A stretch of DNA of 60,000 nt from Cryptomeria japonica (GCF_030272615.1 NC_081406.1:458146072-458206071), one strand, 5' to 3'; positions 10,579 through 24,414 are shown, counted from the stretch's first letter. Notes: generated by a model from the sequence alone, not told the origin. Program-made: numbers and translations.

Positions 10579-10848
10579 CTCTAATTTGTCGAAGGGTGAT
10601 ATCCTTAGCAGATGCGAACAAACCTACAATTATTAAATTCTTGAAGGACTTCTCATCTGATGAAAGCAATTTTCATAGATAGTTTTGTAACCGAATGTCC
10701 TATGAAGTTTTTTTTGGGGCTCTAATTTGTCGAGGGGTGATATCATTGAAAGATGTGGACAAAACTATGATTTTTAAATTTTTGAAGGACTTCTCATCCG
10801 ATGAAAGAAATTTTTAAAGAGAGTTTTGTAACGGAATGTCCTATGAAC
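10579..10848 (+). repeat. Tandem duplication of the last coding segment, period about 141 bp
   Basis: The C-terminal coding segment with 'CTCTAATTTGTCGA' at 10580, through 'GGACTTCTCATC' and 'TTTTGTAACCGAATGTCCTATGAA', recurs from about 10721 to 10846. The first copy encodes the family's conserved end (LICRRVISLAD, then FLKDFSSDE) and stops at TAG 10680-10682. The second copy has lost the frame. Divergence of roughly one base in eight between the copies, by eye, suggests an old event. Confidence 0.88.
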
Positions 10849-10861
10849 TGCTATGTTACCA

Positions 10862-10915
10862 GAAACGCGACGGGAGAACTTCGTTTCGCGTTTTCCACGT
10901 CGCGAACGGCGGTTT
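10862..10915. other. Short CpG-dense patch
   Basis: About eleven CpG dinucleotides fall within some 50 bases (ACGCGACGGG, TTCGTTTCGCG, CACGTCGCGAACGGCGG), while the surrounding kilobases have almost none. It lies just past the duplicated last exon of the pseudogene. It could be a surviving unmethylated island, part of another gene fragment or an inserted sequence; no reading frame is recognised. Confidence 0.6.
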
Positions 10916-10982
10916 CACAGTCAGAGAAATTTAAAGGAGTGAATTTTGCAGTGAAGACCTTAATCCTGCTACAGGGGAAATA

Positions 10983-12109
10983 AGAGAAGATATCATTAAT
11001 ACTGTGACATATGCACAGGAAATCTTGGTAATACATAGGTTTCAGTGAGAATATGCTCACTTTGTAAACAGATTTCTTCATGATATTGTTCTCTTTCAGG
11101 TTGAATAAATTGATTTTTTGTTATTGTCTCCATGGATGAGTGTGCATTGCTTTCAAATTGATATGTCAAGGACATTGATATTGGTCTTCTTAGTCTTTCT
11201 GAGTTGCATTTTCCATTTACTGTCTTCATTCAAGGAATGGATTAATCTGGTCTAAATGGAATATGGAGTAATGTATTTTCATCTTTGGATTTCTCCGAAG
11301 AATTGCAGAAAGTGTCTATTGGTGGGAGTGTTTCTATAATGTAATAATACAAAGGCGCTCCTTGAATGTGAATTTGTAGTGTCATGATGAGTCTCTGCAT
11401 GGTTTGGTATTTGACTTTGTTGCCCGGATGAAGCACTGATCTGAGTAGTTATTTGTTCAAAGGTCTAAGCATTCATTGGAATTCAAAGATGAATCATTTG
11501 AACACTTTATTTTCAGTTATGTTGTTTGCTTTGTTAGCTTAGGATTCTTCATGTTCTTTGATTTAAGAAGTGAGATAGTCAAGAACACTGTCAGTTTGAG
11601 AAAATCTTGAATATTATTTTATATCTGTTTGTTGTTGCTGAATAATATATCATTTTTGATAAGGGATACCTTTAGGTTTAGCAGAGCCTAAAGAGCAAAA
11701 GGTGTCAACCTTTGGGTTGAGTTTTGTTCGTTGGTCAAACTAACATTTAAAATCAAGAATAAGTAATCGCAAAGCTTTAGGTTTTAATGGGTGCAATTTT
11801 GGAAAAAAACGTCAGCACACTCGACTTGTGACTACACAAGACTAATGGTTGTGTAAGCAACTAGGCATTCTACTACTATTGGAATTAGTATAACCAAAAA
11901 TGTTCCAAACAAATTACAATGTAATGTTGAAAGAATTTTATTAAGATGAGAGTAATAATATTAAAAATCACAGCTGTGAAAAATTTAAGATCTTTTTGAA
12001 ATGCTGCATGTTTGATGGTTATGGTTTGTGATTTGAACTGCTCGATTAAAAAATCTCTGTTTAATGCCTTTAGTACATCTTTAATTAGTGAACATTGACC
12101 AGCCAAAAA
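10983..12109. other. AT-rich stretch, no gene recognised
   Basis: Short ORFs only, none with a recognisable domain, and no clear repeat. It separates the pseudogene from the decayed Gypsy element. Confidence 0.6.
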
Positions 12110-12862
12110 AAATAGATTGGTTCAATGATGGATAAATGAATCGCACCATTTAGATATACTTCATCAACCTAATATGGTCCTAACCACCTTGTTTGCATCT
12201 TGATCTTATGATCCTTATATTGTGAGTCATAAAGGAGAGTCCATTCACCTTTTTGCAACATTTTTGTCTTGATAAAGAGGTCTTTCCACTTAATTTAATG
12301 TTTTCTCACTATCTCAATATGATGGAAGGTTTCTCTTAAGATAAAATCAAGAGCATTAAGTTGCATCATTTTCTTTTTCTGGGCTGCTAATAAGTCCATA
12401 ATGAATTAAAGTTTTTACCCTAATGTATTGTGTTCAAACTCAATTGGAAGGAAATATTTTATCCCATAAACTATTTCATATGGTGTAAACAGTTGTAGTC
12501 TTAGTAACAATCTATCAAAGAAATTGGCCTATGCCATATTTAAGTACCTTAGTAACAAACTATCAAAGCCTCTTTGATATAAAATATCACCAAGGATAGT
12601 GAAGTATGGTGTACATTGGAGGAAAGTTTTGTGTTATTTATGTGAAAGGTTAGGTGGTGAAGTTTGACCATGGTGGTAAGCATAAATATCATGATACTAG
12701 GGTGAATAAGGACCAATAAGCTGTCATATAAGTTCAAAATTAGGGACATTGTGTGGGTATTAATAATTTCTCAACAAGAACTTAGAATGTCGACTATTCT
12801 ATGGCATATCCAAGACACAATCAATTATGGCTATAGTATCATCAACTAGATTGTTTTTCCAA

Positions 12863-13126
12863 CTAGATCTGCAAGAAATTATTCTTGAAACTATTTGCCA
12901 TGTATTTGTAGGTGATCAATTCACCATATTTTGTTTGATATTCATCATTAACCTTTTTTACTATTAGTTTAGAATAACCATGAACAAGGATGTGTTGGAT
13001 ATTCCATTGAATTGTTATATTAAGACCAACAAGAAAATCTTCATATTCAACAACATGGTTTGCACATGGAAAGCTAAATCTAAATGCTTTCAACATGGAA
13101 TTTCCTTGAGTATAAACAAGATTCAA
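12863..13126 (-). pseudogene. RNase H-like fragment of the Gypsy relic
   Basis: This is an open stretch of 87 codons in which the motifs CANHVVEYE, GLNITIQWNIQ and KKVNDEYQTK match the integrase-proximal RNase H domain of plant Gypsy elements. The usual 'GDS' of the catalytic core reads 'GYS' (Asp to Tyr), so it should be inactive. It survives as an ORF by chance within a frame that is broken on both sides. Confidence 0.82.
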
Positions 13127-13942
13127 ACGCTTGCTCCATGACTAGTACAAGAACAATCGAGACATAACTTCTATATAGAGGGCTCTTCAATAGTAAAGAT
13201 AGATTCATCAAGATTATCTATAACGAATGGATGATTATCTATAAGAGGCGCCTTAAATAATTGATCCATAGAAACCTATGCTTTAATTTCTTTTTTATCT
13301 TAAAACTAACTGTCAAATTCACCTAACAACGTTACCCTCTTAGCCATATTAATTGTAAGAGAATTTTTGAATAAGAGGCATTTGAATGGATCCAATCAAT
13401 AAATGAGATTTGCTTGGTGACTAAGCATGTAATGTCACAATTTTTGTGTACAAAAAAGACTACTAAACATTACCGTTCCATAGAAATATAGGAAAGCTCA
13501 TTTTTCATGAGTGTTTGATTGATAATAGATTGTTTTCTCACAATCTTGTTTATCATTTTGTGCTAAGAGTGTGCCCAAGGAGACTAATATAGTTGATATG
13601 TAGAAGTATGTGATTATTTTAATAGGAGACATAAGAACCGTTGGTGATGCAATATAGTCTTTGATATGATCAAAATATTCTCAGTAGGATTCATTCCATT
13701 GAAACCCACCATTTTTCTTGAGAAGGTGGGGAAATGGTTGACATTTGTAAAAAGTTGTGCTATTAATCTTCATATGGCTAGTAGCTTTCCTTGAAGTCAA
13801 TTATATTATTTTAAAATTTTAAAGGGGTGGCATATCCATGATAGTTGCAAACTTAGAAATATAAACATCTATATATCATTGAGATATAATAAAGATCAAG
13901 ATTTTTTTGATGTTATAACAAAAATACATTTCTTGGAATTAA

Positions 13943-14099
<157 letters not shown>

Positions 14100-14811
14100 A
14101 TTCAAATATAAATTCAAGGAAATGAGTGGTATTCTCTTATTTTCTATTTTCCCATTTGAAATATCGTCTAAATAAACTTCCAAAATTTCTATGGAGCATG
14201 TCATGAAATGTAACTATCATTGCCCTCTGATAAGTAGCTCCCACATTTATCCATCTAAAGGTGTCACTTGATAGAAAAAGATACCTCAAGGGAATTATGA
14301 AAGAAATTTTGTGTTGGTCTATAATAACAATTCAAATATGATTACAGCTCAAAAAACTATCCACAAGTGATAGCATTTTATAACTAGCTACGAGATCAAT
14401 AATTATGCCAATGTTGGAAGGATGAAAATCATCTTTTGGGCAAGATGCAATAACATATTTGAAGGCTATACATATGCATATTCCTTTTATCTTTTTTGAC
14501 ATGAATTATAATGGATATCCATTCAAGATAGTCAATTGGGAGTATGAAGTTAACATTTAAAAGTTTTTGTAGTTCTTCTTTGACTAGTAGGGCAATTTTA
14601 GGATCCATCTAATGTAGTTTTCCTTAATTGAAACTTAGCATTAGAAAAACCATGCATGGAGGTGAACCAAAATAGAAGGGTCCAATCCAAACATGTTAGC
14701 ATAGGACCAATAAAAATATATGAAATGTGCTTTGCAAAATTGATGACACTCTGTGTTCTTTTGGAGGATTTTAAGATGTAAATATATAGATTATTTTTTA
14801 TCCCCAAATTT

Positions 14812-15932
14812 TAATGAATACTAAGAGGTGGCGGGGGGGGTGAATTACTATGCCCAAACTTTTAACAAAACTCTTAAGCAATTTTACTGCAGACCAGTAT
14901 AGTAGTTTAAACAATAAACTGATTAAAACACAAACAAGCCAAATAGAAAATAGAGAATTCTCCCACATAAGAACAATCACCATAACACAAGATATTTTGA
15001 TGTGGAAACCCAAATGGGAAAAACCATGGTGAGTAAAACTGACAAGTCATCTATCTGCAGAATAGTAACTAGACCGGTTAAGGCCTTACAATTTTCTTCA
15101 TCAGAACAGATCTTGTTAGGAATCCAGATCTCTGTTAGGAGATAAGTCCTGTTAACGACTACCTTGTTAAAGGATTTCAGATTCACAACTATGAACCACC
15201 TTGTTAGAGGAATTACAAAAGGTTTGACTGGGCCTACCCAATTAAGGATTTCAGACTTGTCGAAGAGATTAGTAATCAACAAGTGAATGATCTAGACAAT
15301 AGCATAGAATGCTTGATTAGATCCTTGACAACTCTTTGCTAATGCATTGCAACATTACTTCAGTCTTCTATCCTTTTCATGTTCAATCTCTATTACATGA
15401 TGCTTCTATAACAACTCCACTTCTTCAACATACATTCATTCCTATAAAAACCCTAGACATGATGTACTTAAATAGGAAGATGATTTCATGTCGGTCCAAT
15501 GAGATTGGATTACAATTTCCTAGGATCAAAGCATCTAGACACATTTGGTAACACGGCATAGAAGCACTGCCAAAGTGTCGGTGGATGATAACTCATCACA
15601 CTCTACCATTTTACTTCTTAATCACAATATACCAATAAACAAAGACTGGTAAACTGGAACATAGTGTTCCGATAAAAAATATTGACTACCGCTAGGGGTC
15701 CTTGTTCCGCTTGAGGTCTTCATACTGCTTGAGGTCTTCAGTCATGCTTTGACCAGAAAGCATTTTTTGTGAAACATTGATAGTCTTCTACAAACAAAGA
15801 CTATTCATTCAATGGCATATAATACCGGTGTGAACAATACAACACATATTACCAGTGGAGATTAACTCATACATAAAATAAGTGTGTGTCCATAAATGAC
15901 AATCACAACTAAACATCATCAAAATACCAACA
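14812..15932 (-). mobile_element. Solo LTR (Copia type) with 5-bp target duplication
   Basis: The segment is flanked by AATTT on both sides (14807-14811 and 15933-15937). In minus orientation it starts TGTTGGTATTTTG and ends in ATTA where CA is expected, one mutated end. It carries the G-run followed by GTGAAT (14833-14845) and the TGTGGAAACCCAAATGGGAAAA block (15001-15022) shared with the other Copia LTRs here. No internal region is present, so it arose by LTR-LTR recombination. It sits inside the Gypsy relic and is therefore younger. Small ORFs in it are not genes. Confidence 0.8.
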
Positions 15933-15937
15933 AATTT

Positions 15938-16566
15938 ATGTCATTTTTATTGTCAATCAAGATTGCTAAGTGATATTTTCATTGTGGAAGTGCTAGGGGA
16001 AGATTGGATTCCTCATGTAATAAGCCCTCTAAGAATTTTTCATCACTAAACAAATCTTTATTTTCATCTTTTCTATGTTTGATAGCACATTAGAGAGGGT
16101 TTCTCTAGGGGACTTTTTTTTAAAAAAGTACGACTAAGGAACTCTTCCTCTTCCCCAAAATAGATAGTGGTATCAAGATTGATTTCAAATTATTTTATAT
16201 GATCTCTCATTTTAATACCATTGCAGAGTTCCAAGAATTTGACAATTATCTCATTATCTTGAAATGTTTTTAAAGGCATGAGGTTTTTCTAGTCTCAATT
16301 AATAAATGATGCATATATAAGTTTTGTGGAAGAGATTGGTGATATATAAAAAAATGAAAGAGGCAAGATGGTCCATCGCATGGTATTTTCAATATTGTCA
16401 AAGGTTTCCTTTGTATTCATAGAAGCTACATGGTGTAGATTATTTTTCTAATTAAGTAGCATGTATCCTAATCAATGACGGTGAATATTGTATTGTACTT
16501 GAATCAATTCAAGAATATCTTACTCATGTCAGCCTAATTTTTACAATTCATGTTTTCACATATATG
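15938..16566. other. Probable continuation of the Gypsy relic; no clear gene
   Basis: In minus orientation a few words such as an acidic EEEEFL stretch recall the gag-pol linker of Tat elements, but the frame is too broken for a firm call. Confidence 0.3.
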
Positions 16567-17693
16567 TGTAGACATCTAGAATTGCCTTAATGCCCGTGAA
16601 TGCCACTTTTACTAATTTTTCCTCTTAACTAATTAAATAATTTAAAAAATATTTAATTCATCCAACTTTATTTTCCTATTCTAAATTTAAAAATTAAATT
16701 TCCCTCTCTTCTCATAATTAAATATTTTTAAATTATTTAATCATCTTATTTTATTGTAATATTAATTGGATATTTTTATTATTTAATTAACCCCATCATC
16801 CCATTTAATTAAATAATCTATAATTAAATATCCCTTCCTATCAATTTCTCACAATCAAACAATTATTCCAAATTATTTAATTTACCGATTTATTTAATTG
16901 TCCATCCCATTTCAAAAATCAATTTCTTCCAAAATAGATAAAATATTTATTTTAATTATTTCTCCTTCAAGATTTGTTTAAAATGGCTAATTATTCCCTC
17001 CCATTAACTACCACCGACTTCCACTTCAACTCATAATCACCTTTTTTTGATCGAGCCAATTAATCTACCTCACTCCCAATCAATTCAGATAATAGCCTAG
17101 TCATCTATCCCAATACATCAATCAAGCCAATTGGCTAATCAGTCAGTATGACTCACATGAGAAATCAGCTCTCAATCAAACTGTCTCAACAATCCTCAAC
17201 CATTGATACTTCCGTTGCTATTTTAATGTGAATTGTTGATGAATATCATGAAATCTATAAAAGAAAACTTAATTATCATTCATCAATAATCATAGTCTTC
17301 AAATTTTTTTGTTATCATGTTGTAGGAAAAGTTTGACAATTTTGAGAGCCATCACATACAACACAAAAAGAAGGAGAGCAATGGAAGTCTCTTTCATGAA
17401 TTTGACATTGGGTTTACTTTGTTATTGATTTTTATTTTTTACTCTTACATTGATCGCGATTGAGAATTTAGTAGTTGATTTGAGTTTGTGGTTTCTCGTT
17501 TGATCTATTACATGTTTCACATTTTACATTCGTTACATTTGATGAACCTGATGTGAAATCATGCATTAATTAAATCTATTTTGTGGGTTTTTAAATCTTT
17601 CAAGTTGCAAGTTTTATGTGCTGCATTCATGGAATCTTCACTACATTTGCTTTAATTGGTAATGCAATTGTAGGTTGCTATGCCACATTCACA
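16567..17693 (+). mobile_element. LTR-like fragment of the TGTAGACA family
   Basis: It begins TGTAGACATCTAGAATTGCC, similar to the start of the Gypsy LTR at 37326 (TGTAGACACTTAAAATTGCC). It is followed by the same kind of AATTAAATAATTT-rich tract (16630-16970), and a plausible end CACATTCACA lies at 17693. Beyond the first 400 bases similarity to 37326-38070 is weak, so this may be a different subfamily. No matching partner LTR was found. Confidence 0.45.
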
Positions 17694-19392
17694 TAAAATA
17701 GTGACATGTACACAAAGGAAATTGTCGCACACACATAAATTCACAATGGGGTGACCCCACAATACTTGGTTACACTTTTTGGTACATCTTGATTTTTGTT
17801 GAAATCATATATTTTTTAAGAAAATATAGTGATTTAAGCTAGAAGAGGTCCCATTTGAAGTAATTAATTGAGGAGAGTTAGATCAAAGGCTCTTAGATCA
17901 AAATTTCTTGGATAGAGTCTCTCTACTTCTAAATCATACCCGCAATGGAGTCTCCTTCGCAACTATCAAAATGTTGATTAAAACCCACCTTTACATTAGG
18001 TTTTGGGGGTCAAATGAATTTATTTAAAAGTTTTGAGTTTTAAAGTATTTAGTCCTTATTATAAGCTTTCCAAATAGTATAATTTTTAATACATTTAATT
18101 TCATTAATATATTTATGTTTTATTTGTTATGAATTTAGGTTTTTCATCGAAAATTAAGGATGTGTTTCACACATGTGGAGAATTTGAAAAATAGAAAATA
18201 AAAATTGTACAAAAATATATTTTCCCTAGGTATTGATATCCTCATTTCAACACAAAAAGAAGAAGCTAATTCAAATGCATAAAAAAAGAGCTATGCATTA
18301 CAAAATATGCATCTGTCCAAATTACAATTACTCTATCTTCAATAATTAACTAAAAAAAATTATGTAACAAAAAATTATAAAAAAAAATGTCCATTCACTA
18401 GATATCAGTGTGAAAATTCCATATTTCAAAAGGCAAGTGGGAGCATTGGAGAAAGGTATTAACATCCATCACAAGACAAACTACATAGGATTAATTGTCA
18501 CGAACCCTATTTTTCCATAATTATTTAATTAAGAAAATAATGTTTATTTTTCAAATGAAATTGAAATGAAATAGAACTGTTAATGAAATAAGAAAGGATA
18601 TCGAATGTACTGATATGATTTAAATACAATTGAATGATCAGTAATAATTTTTATTATAAATTGGGATCGTCATTGCTAATGAGCGATTGAGTGCAAAGTG
18701 AATGCAGGAACAGATGAACAATGATGAAGGCAAGAACAGGGTTCAAATAGAGTTGCCTTGGCTCTTGTATTTCGTTAGGATAGATGGAATCTCTCACACA
18801 CCACATTAGGATTTATATTTGCATCTTGAAAATACGGATGATTTAAATGACCTTATTTGAGTGTTTGTTCAAATTGAAATGATGAATTTGGAATGAGAAG
18901 TAGATTGATTTAAATGTTTATACATGTGCATTAATTGCATGATGTGAGTAGTGTTTGAATTAAATCTAAGTTGTGTGAGTGATTGTGAAATATTATGCTT
19001 TATTGTTAAAAGAGGTAAAATGTGTAGATGATTCGAAAAGGAATATCGACCCTAGGTTTTATGTTCTCTTTAGATATGTATAAATGTATGAAAAAAATTT
19101 ACTTATGAGTTTACTTTTGTAAATTGGACAATAGTATAAAATATATATGTATATGAGAAATTGATTTAACCATATACATGTATATCTATATAGTTATAAA
19201 TATCCAATTATCGTGAAATTTGATTTCGTCAGGAATTTTGTTTATACATATATGTATTCATTCGAGAATCAAAATATATATACATTATATGTGTATATGA
19301 ATTCTAATAATAATGCAATCATGAACTTGTAGATATGTATGTAACTATTGTATATGTAAATAGATTTATGAAATTAAATTATTTAATGAAAA

Positions 19393-19450
<58 letters not shown>

Positions 19451-22400
19451 AGAACTAGAAGTAAAAGTAAAACAAATTATAAAAAAATAATAGCAAATGA
19501 CAGTGGTGGCGGGTTAGTTGTTTAAAAAAATAATAATAAACAATAACAAGGGTGGTCGATATTACTATCGACCACCCCCCTTAATTAAAGAGAAGGTAGT
19601 TGTTGGGTTGGTAACGATTATGCATGGAAACAAACACGTAGAGTTTAAGATGATCAGACCTTGCAAACACGATGTATTTGAAGAGATGTAAAACTCATTG
19701 AATTTGAATGAGAAGAGTTGGTTGCTGCAATTACTACTAAGTCATAGTCGACTTGGCATCATGAGTACTTAGATACCTTTTGCAACGACATGTGCAGTTG
19801 GTGTCACGAAGTAGATAATGGATAACTTTACATGGTGAACACATAGGTGTTCAAATACGATTAGGATTGTTATGATACAATTAGATCATGAGTGGTGTCA
19901 CTTAGAATCAATCCACCTCTAGGAGAGATAGCTTGAAAGTAGGAAAGGAAGGTAGACAACAATACTATATATAGACCATTGAGTTGGAAGAGAGGGGGAG
20001 GGAGATGGAAGAGGAAAAAGGAGGAGATGCAACTAAGGATTAGAGAATGGAAGGAAGAAGAGAAAAGTAGTAGAGATTTAGATGTGTTTTACGATCAAGT
20101 CGTAATCATCTTAGATTTAGAGTCAAATTTTAGAGTAAAGTTTAGAAATAAAAGAGATAGAAAAGAGTGATAGGAAGGATGGAGTTAGTAGAAGAACTGA
20201 CAGATGGAGAGCGACAAAGAGTTTGTGAACCATCTTGAAAGAGTGTAGGCAAACGTGAAGAGGGAAGCAAGTTCATCACCTCAAGCCAGTAACAAGAGCA
20301 TAAGGAGGTAGGATCTACCTTAATTCTTTGGTCATTATGCAAGGATAGTGAGTGAGTCATGAAGTTATATATAATTATTTATTAGAATAAAGTTTGATTG
20401 AGACAAGCCATGATTAGAACAGAATTGTGTAAACTCTCTTTTGAATAGCCTTATAGAGAAATGTATTATGAGGTACATATGATTAAATAACTATGAAGAT
20501 GCATGGAAAATGTTAAAGAGTGATAGGAATTGTATCATAGGTTGCTTTAGATATTCTCTAAGGGATGATCTAGTTTTTGACTTATGCAATATTCTAATGG
20601 AAGAGATAGAATCGTGAAAGGAATCATTGTTAATTGTTGAAAAATTACGTTCATGTAAATATAGATAGAATAGTGAAATACTTTCTTAAGTTTGTTGATA
20701 AACTTAGTGAAACTCTCATAGATCACCCAATCCTCTAGAAATTAAGTAAGAGGATAGAGAGAGAAACTTTGAGATTGAACCACAAAGAAGATGAAATAAT
20801 AGGATAACGACTTTTTAAATAATGAAGTTATTTTGATATCACAAGGAAAGACTTACACTTGGAATTTTGCATGAAAAGTAAAGATGGTTATCGAGTGTCT
20901 CATTTAAAAAGCCTTATAGATAGGTGTTTATGAACTTGTATCATATTAGATTGTCGATATGGTAAATTAGTGAAGTCGGCGTGTTAAGTTTTAAATCATG
21001 AAAAGTCACATATTAGTATTAAACTAAATATGATGTTTTGAGAAAAGTGGTAAATAAACCACGACACTTGGAAAGATAGAGAGAGTTTAGATGAGATAAA
21101 CTTAGAATTCTAAACCATAAGAAATGGAATGCATGTTAATGATTATGCTATGTTTTGATAATTGAATAAAAGAATGTGTACTCATTTTATTCAATTTATA
21201 TGTAAGATACATACATGTGATACACCTTCTTAATATTTTTAATCTTGTGTTTAAAATTGCTTGAAATATAGAAGGAAAAGAATGTTTTCTTTTAAATGTA
21301 TATTTGATTATCCATAAAATATTGTTTCCTGTCAGATAGGATTGATTGTAATAAAAGATTTACTCTATCAATTTCTATTCAAACAAAAGATTGTCTTCTT
21401 AGAATAGTATTTTATCTTGCAAGAAATAGGAAGCTAGAATTGAAAGGTGAAAGATTGTCTTTTGTATGAATTTATTCTAGATTATGTGAACAAAGCTAGA
21501 TAGGCTTGTGTTTGTGGAAAGTTACCTTCCAGGATGGGTGCCGAATGTGGATTATAGAGAGAATAGTTGCTTTTCCAACTATCTATTTTTTCTATGCATG
21601 GCATTATACTCGGCCTAGTAATCAAATTGAATTAACCATTGAAATAACGGAGTTCTTTTATTTTATACTCTCTACCATATCCTAGATTGAAAATGAATGC
21701 TTGTTTCTTAAAAGAGTTAGAAAAATGAAAATGCTTGTATCATCTAGGCACGCACCAGATTCCATCTTGCCTTTTGAATTTCTTTTGCTAAGCAATTCAT
21801 GCAGGGTCGGGTATTCTTGATTGACCAAGAATTCCGGGGAAGCGTAAGCTTCAAGGGTGGGCAGAAAAAGCACCTGAATCTTGTTCTCATCTTCATGCTA
21901 AAGATTGCATTGGCGATAGCTTGGGTTGAAGATCAACAGACGCATCTCACCCTTTACTTTGTATTATTTCATTATTGAACTTGCGACAACTTGAAATGCG
22001 TAAGTATTGTATGATCGAAATACTACTTTTATCAATTTTTTTGAATAAATAATATTTATCTTTTATAGAAATTTCATGTTTATTATGATCTAAATGGAAT
22101 GATCAAATGAAGTTATGGATGGAAAAATGGAATGAAATAGATTTATTAATTGATTTATGAGTTTATTTAAGAATAAAGAGTATTTCGGCTATTATTTGAA
22201 GTTAGCTCGATTTACGTCTTTATATTAATTTTGTTACATGTAGTTGAAAATGCCCTTGCAGGTCCGTGTATACAAAAAATTGTAAGTGTAGAAAAGGAAT
22301 ATGAATTATTTAATAGATTGCCTCAAAGAAATAATTTCTCAACCCCTTGATTGTTGGGGATTAGCAAAATGGATTTGTTGAAAAGGCTTTAGAAACTTGC

Positions 22401-24179
22401 AACCCAAATTAAATGACAGGTGTGAAGTCAAAGTCTATAATATAAAAAAAATAGATAAAATGTCATTATAGGGGCGTAACATCTTCAAACATGAGGCCAA
22501 TGGGGATAAATATTAAAAGGGTCTAATATATTCTTAAAACTAAGCTTATGATGAAGGTCTTTAAACCTAAACATGAATTAAGCTTTGTCTCTTAATAATA
22601 AAGTTTTGATGTGTTCCTTAAAATTTTAATTTCTATGCATTAATGATTAATATCTTACCTTAGTCCTAAATTATGAAACAATATGTTCATATCCAAGTCA
22701 ATTGTTTGACTTTGATGTATTACATACTATACACATTAATGTTCATGAGTGAATATTAAAATACTAGGAATTTCTTTGAAGATAAAATATAACTTAATTA
22801 CATGTGAGCACTATAGATCCAAACTCAACAGAAGGTCCATATTATCTAGCTATTAAACATAACATTGATAGCTTGTAAACCAAATAATATGAAATTTTAT
22901 ACAAGATTATAAAGATCACGCATTTTTAAATTCTCTACCAAATGACCACATAACAATCTCTAGGGCCTATTAGTATTAGTCTCAAATCTTAATACCATTT
23001 TTGCATAGATGTGGCCAACAAATCTACTCTAGATCAAATTCTTATCAACTATTGAATTCATTTTATGGCTTGTATTTTTCATACATTATAGAGAGTTGAC
23101 TATTTTAAATAGTATGTTATATACATGCTAATCAAATTCCTTCTACATGACCTTATCTATTGAATTAATTAGACTTTTGTTTACGTATATAGAGACCTAC
23201 AACATCTCTAATGGGGCCAAGCACAAGTTGATAGTTGAAACACCTAAAAAGTCAATAGCTATCATTCTCCACTCGTATAATAGCTATTATTTGGTATTTA
23301 TAAATCTACTATGATATCAATAGTGACCACAAGAGTGACCATGTATGTCTAGTCTCCATTAATGAGTGGCTTTAAAACATAATGAGGCATCATGGTTAAT
23401 TATTTCTTAGTTCTTCTTTCTACCATAAAATACCTAGGGTACTAATAAAAATATACCCTTTTTATTGTCTAATGTGCTTTAGCACAACACACAAAGTATA
23501 AAAACTACTAAAATCAAAATTATAAGCAACTAATGATTACAACTATTGGATTTGACCATATAACTTCTTGATTATGGGGTACTACCCAAGAACATACCTT
23601 AATAGTGCCATCACTAGATCATGTATTCTCTTTTTATCATAGATAAATCTTCAAGGTGATCAACACCCTTGGTGTAAAAATAGGGATATTATTAAACATG
23701 CATTCATAAAAGTAAACCCAAAAATTTAAATGAAAAAAAAATCAAACCCAAATTAGATCATACTTTCATTATTCAGATAAGAAATTTCCGTAGACAATAA
23801 CTTTTATCATTCAAGTAAGATATTTCAATAGACAATTACTTGTTTTGTCAAAGTAGGAATATTGTTGACCTTTACAATAAATGTGTGGTTTTGTATTCAC
23901 AATTATACTAAGTTCATTCAACATTATAATTGTGGGATATTACTATACAGGTTATCTTGTTTTATATATGTGTAGAGTGATATTTATATAGTTTTATAGT
24001 ATTTTATTTCAATGCTTTGTTTGTATCATTTTAGCATATGATTTGATTATTTTTGTGTATTTATTAATTTAAAATTTAGTTGATTAAAATAGTATATTTT
24101 ATTTTCTTGTTTAGAATCATGTTATTTCTTACTTGAATAGCTTATTCATCATCAATAAAATTATACAGAGGATTTCTAC
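17694..24179. other. AT-rich intergenic sequence, no gene recognised
   Basis: It contains short ORFs only. A TGTCACGAACCC motif at 18496 resembles a Gypsy LTR start, but no polypurine tract, primer site or partner could be matched. A purine-rich stretch lies at about 19983-20075. The block around 22450-22505 (TAGGGGCGTAACATC) has a diverged relative near 25960, which hints at another dispersed repeat. Confidence 0.55.
19397..19447. repeat. (AT)n microsatellite, about 51 bp
   Basis: This is an uninterrupted AT dinucleotide run in AT-rich surroundings. Confidence 0.97.
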
Positions 24180-24414
24180 AGATAATCTTCATTATTTTGG
24201 ACAAGTTCCCTTTGTGATCTTGTATCTCCATTTTGTATCGCATTCTTAATTTTTTCTGATCCTTGAGGGATCTGGGCTAGACCAGAGGTTTTCTTCCCTC
24301 CATTCTTTCCTACTGATGCACACACCAAATGGAGGTGTAAATGTAATTCTATCTATTTTTTAAAAATTAATAAAATTCTTTGGCCTCGACCTTTTATCGA
24401 TCAAAAAAAAAAAA
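24180..24414 (+). mobile_element. 5'-truncated LINE 3' end with poly(A)
   Basis: It has the look of a plant L1-type 3' UTR: a pyrimidine-rich stretch with GATCTTGTATCTCC, then TTAATAAAATTCTTTGGCC, then CGATC and a 13-base A-run (24402-24414). No ORF2 coding is left, so truncation is near the 3' end. Target duplications could not be identified. Confidence 0.6.

Larger units (their letters stand above)
5328..10682 (+). pseudogene. AAA-ATPase/bromodomain protein (ATAD2/Yta7 family) pseudogene
   Basis: The family are nuclear, chromatin-associated AAA+ ATPases with a C-terminal bromodomain; the plant version corresponds to Arabidopsis At1g05910. Exons are inferred from AG/GT edges and reading frame at about 5328-5378, 5494-5598, 5707-7503, 7637-7825, 7978-8120, 8397-8648 with 8755-8887 (copy A), 9109-9381 with 9488-9666 (copy B), 9774-9839, 9921-10164 and 10272-10682. 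Visible in order: an acidic E/D-rich stretch, the AAA core, a second degenerate AAA-like part, the bromodomain region and a conserved C-terminal helix. Breaks: in-frame TGA at 6064, 6133 and 6427, TAA near 7459, Walker A damage, a duplicated exon pair, a frameshift near 9575 and another near 10540. The N-terminal exons are missing upstream, where retroelement sequence begins. Family assignment is firm. It is most likely a duplicated, dead gene copy. Confidence 0.93.

Noticed and set aside
18496-22270. A 3.8 kb LTR beginning TGTCACGAACCC
   Set aside because: No polypurine tract before it, no primer site after any plausible end, and no partner copy or target duplication could be found.
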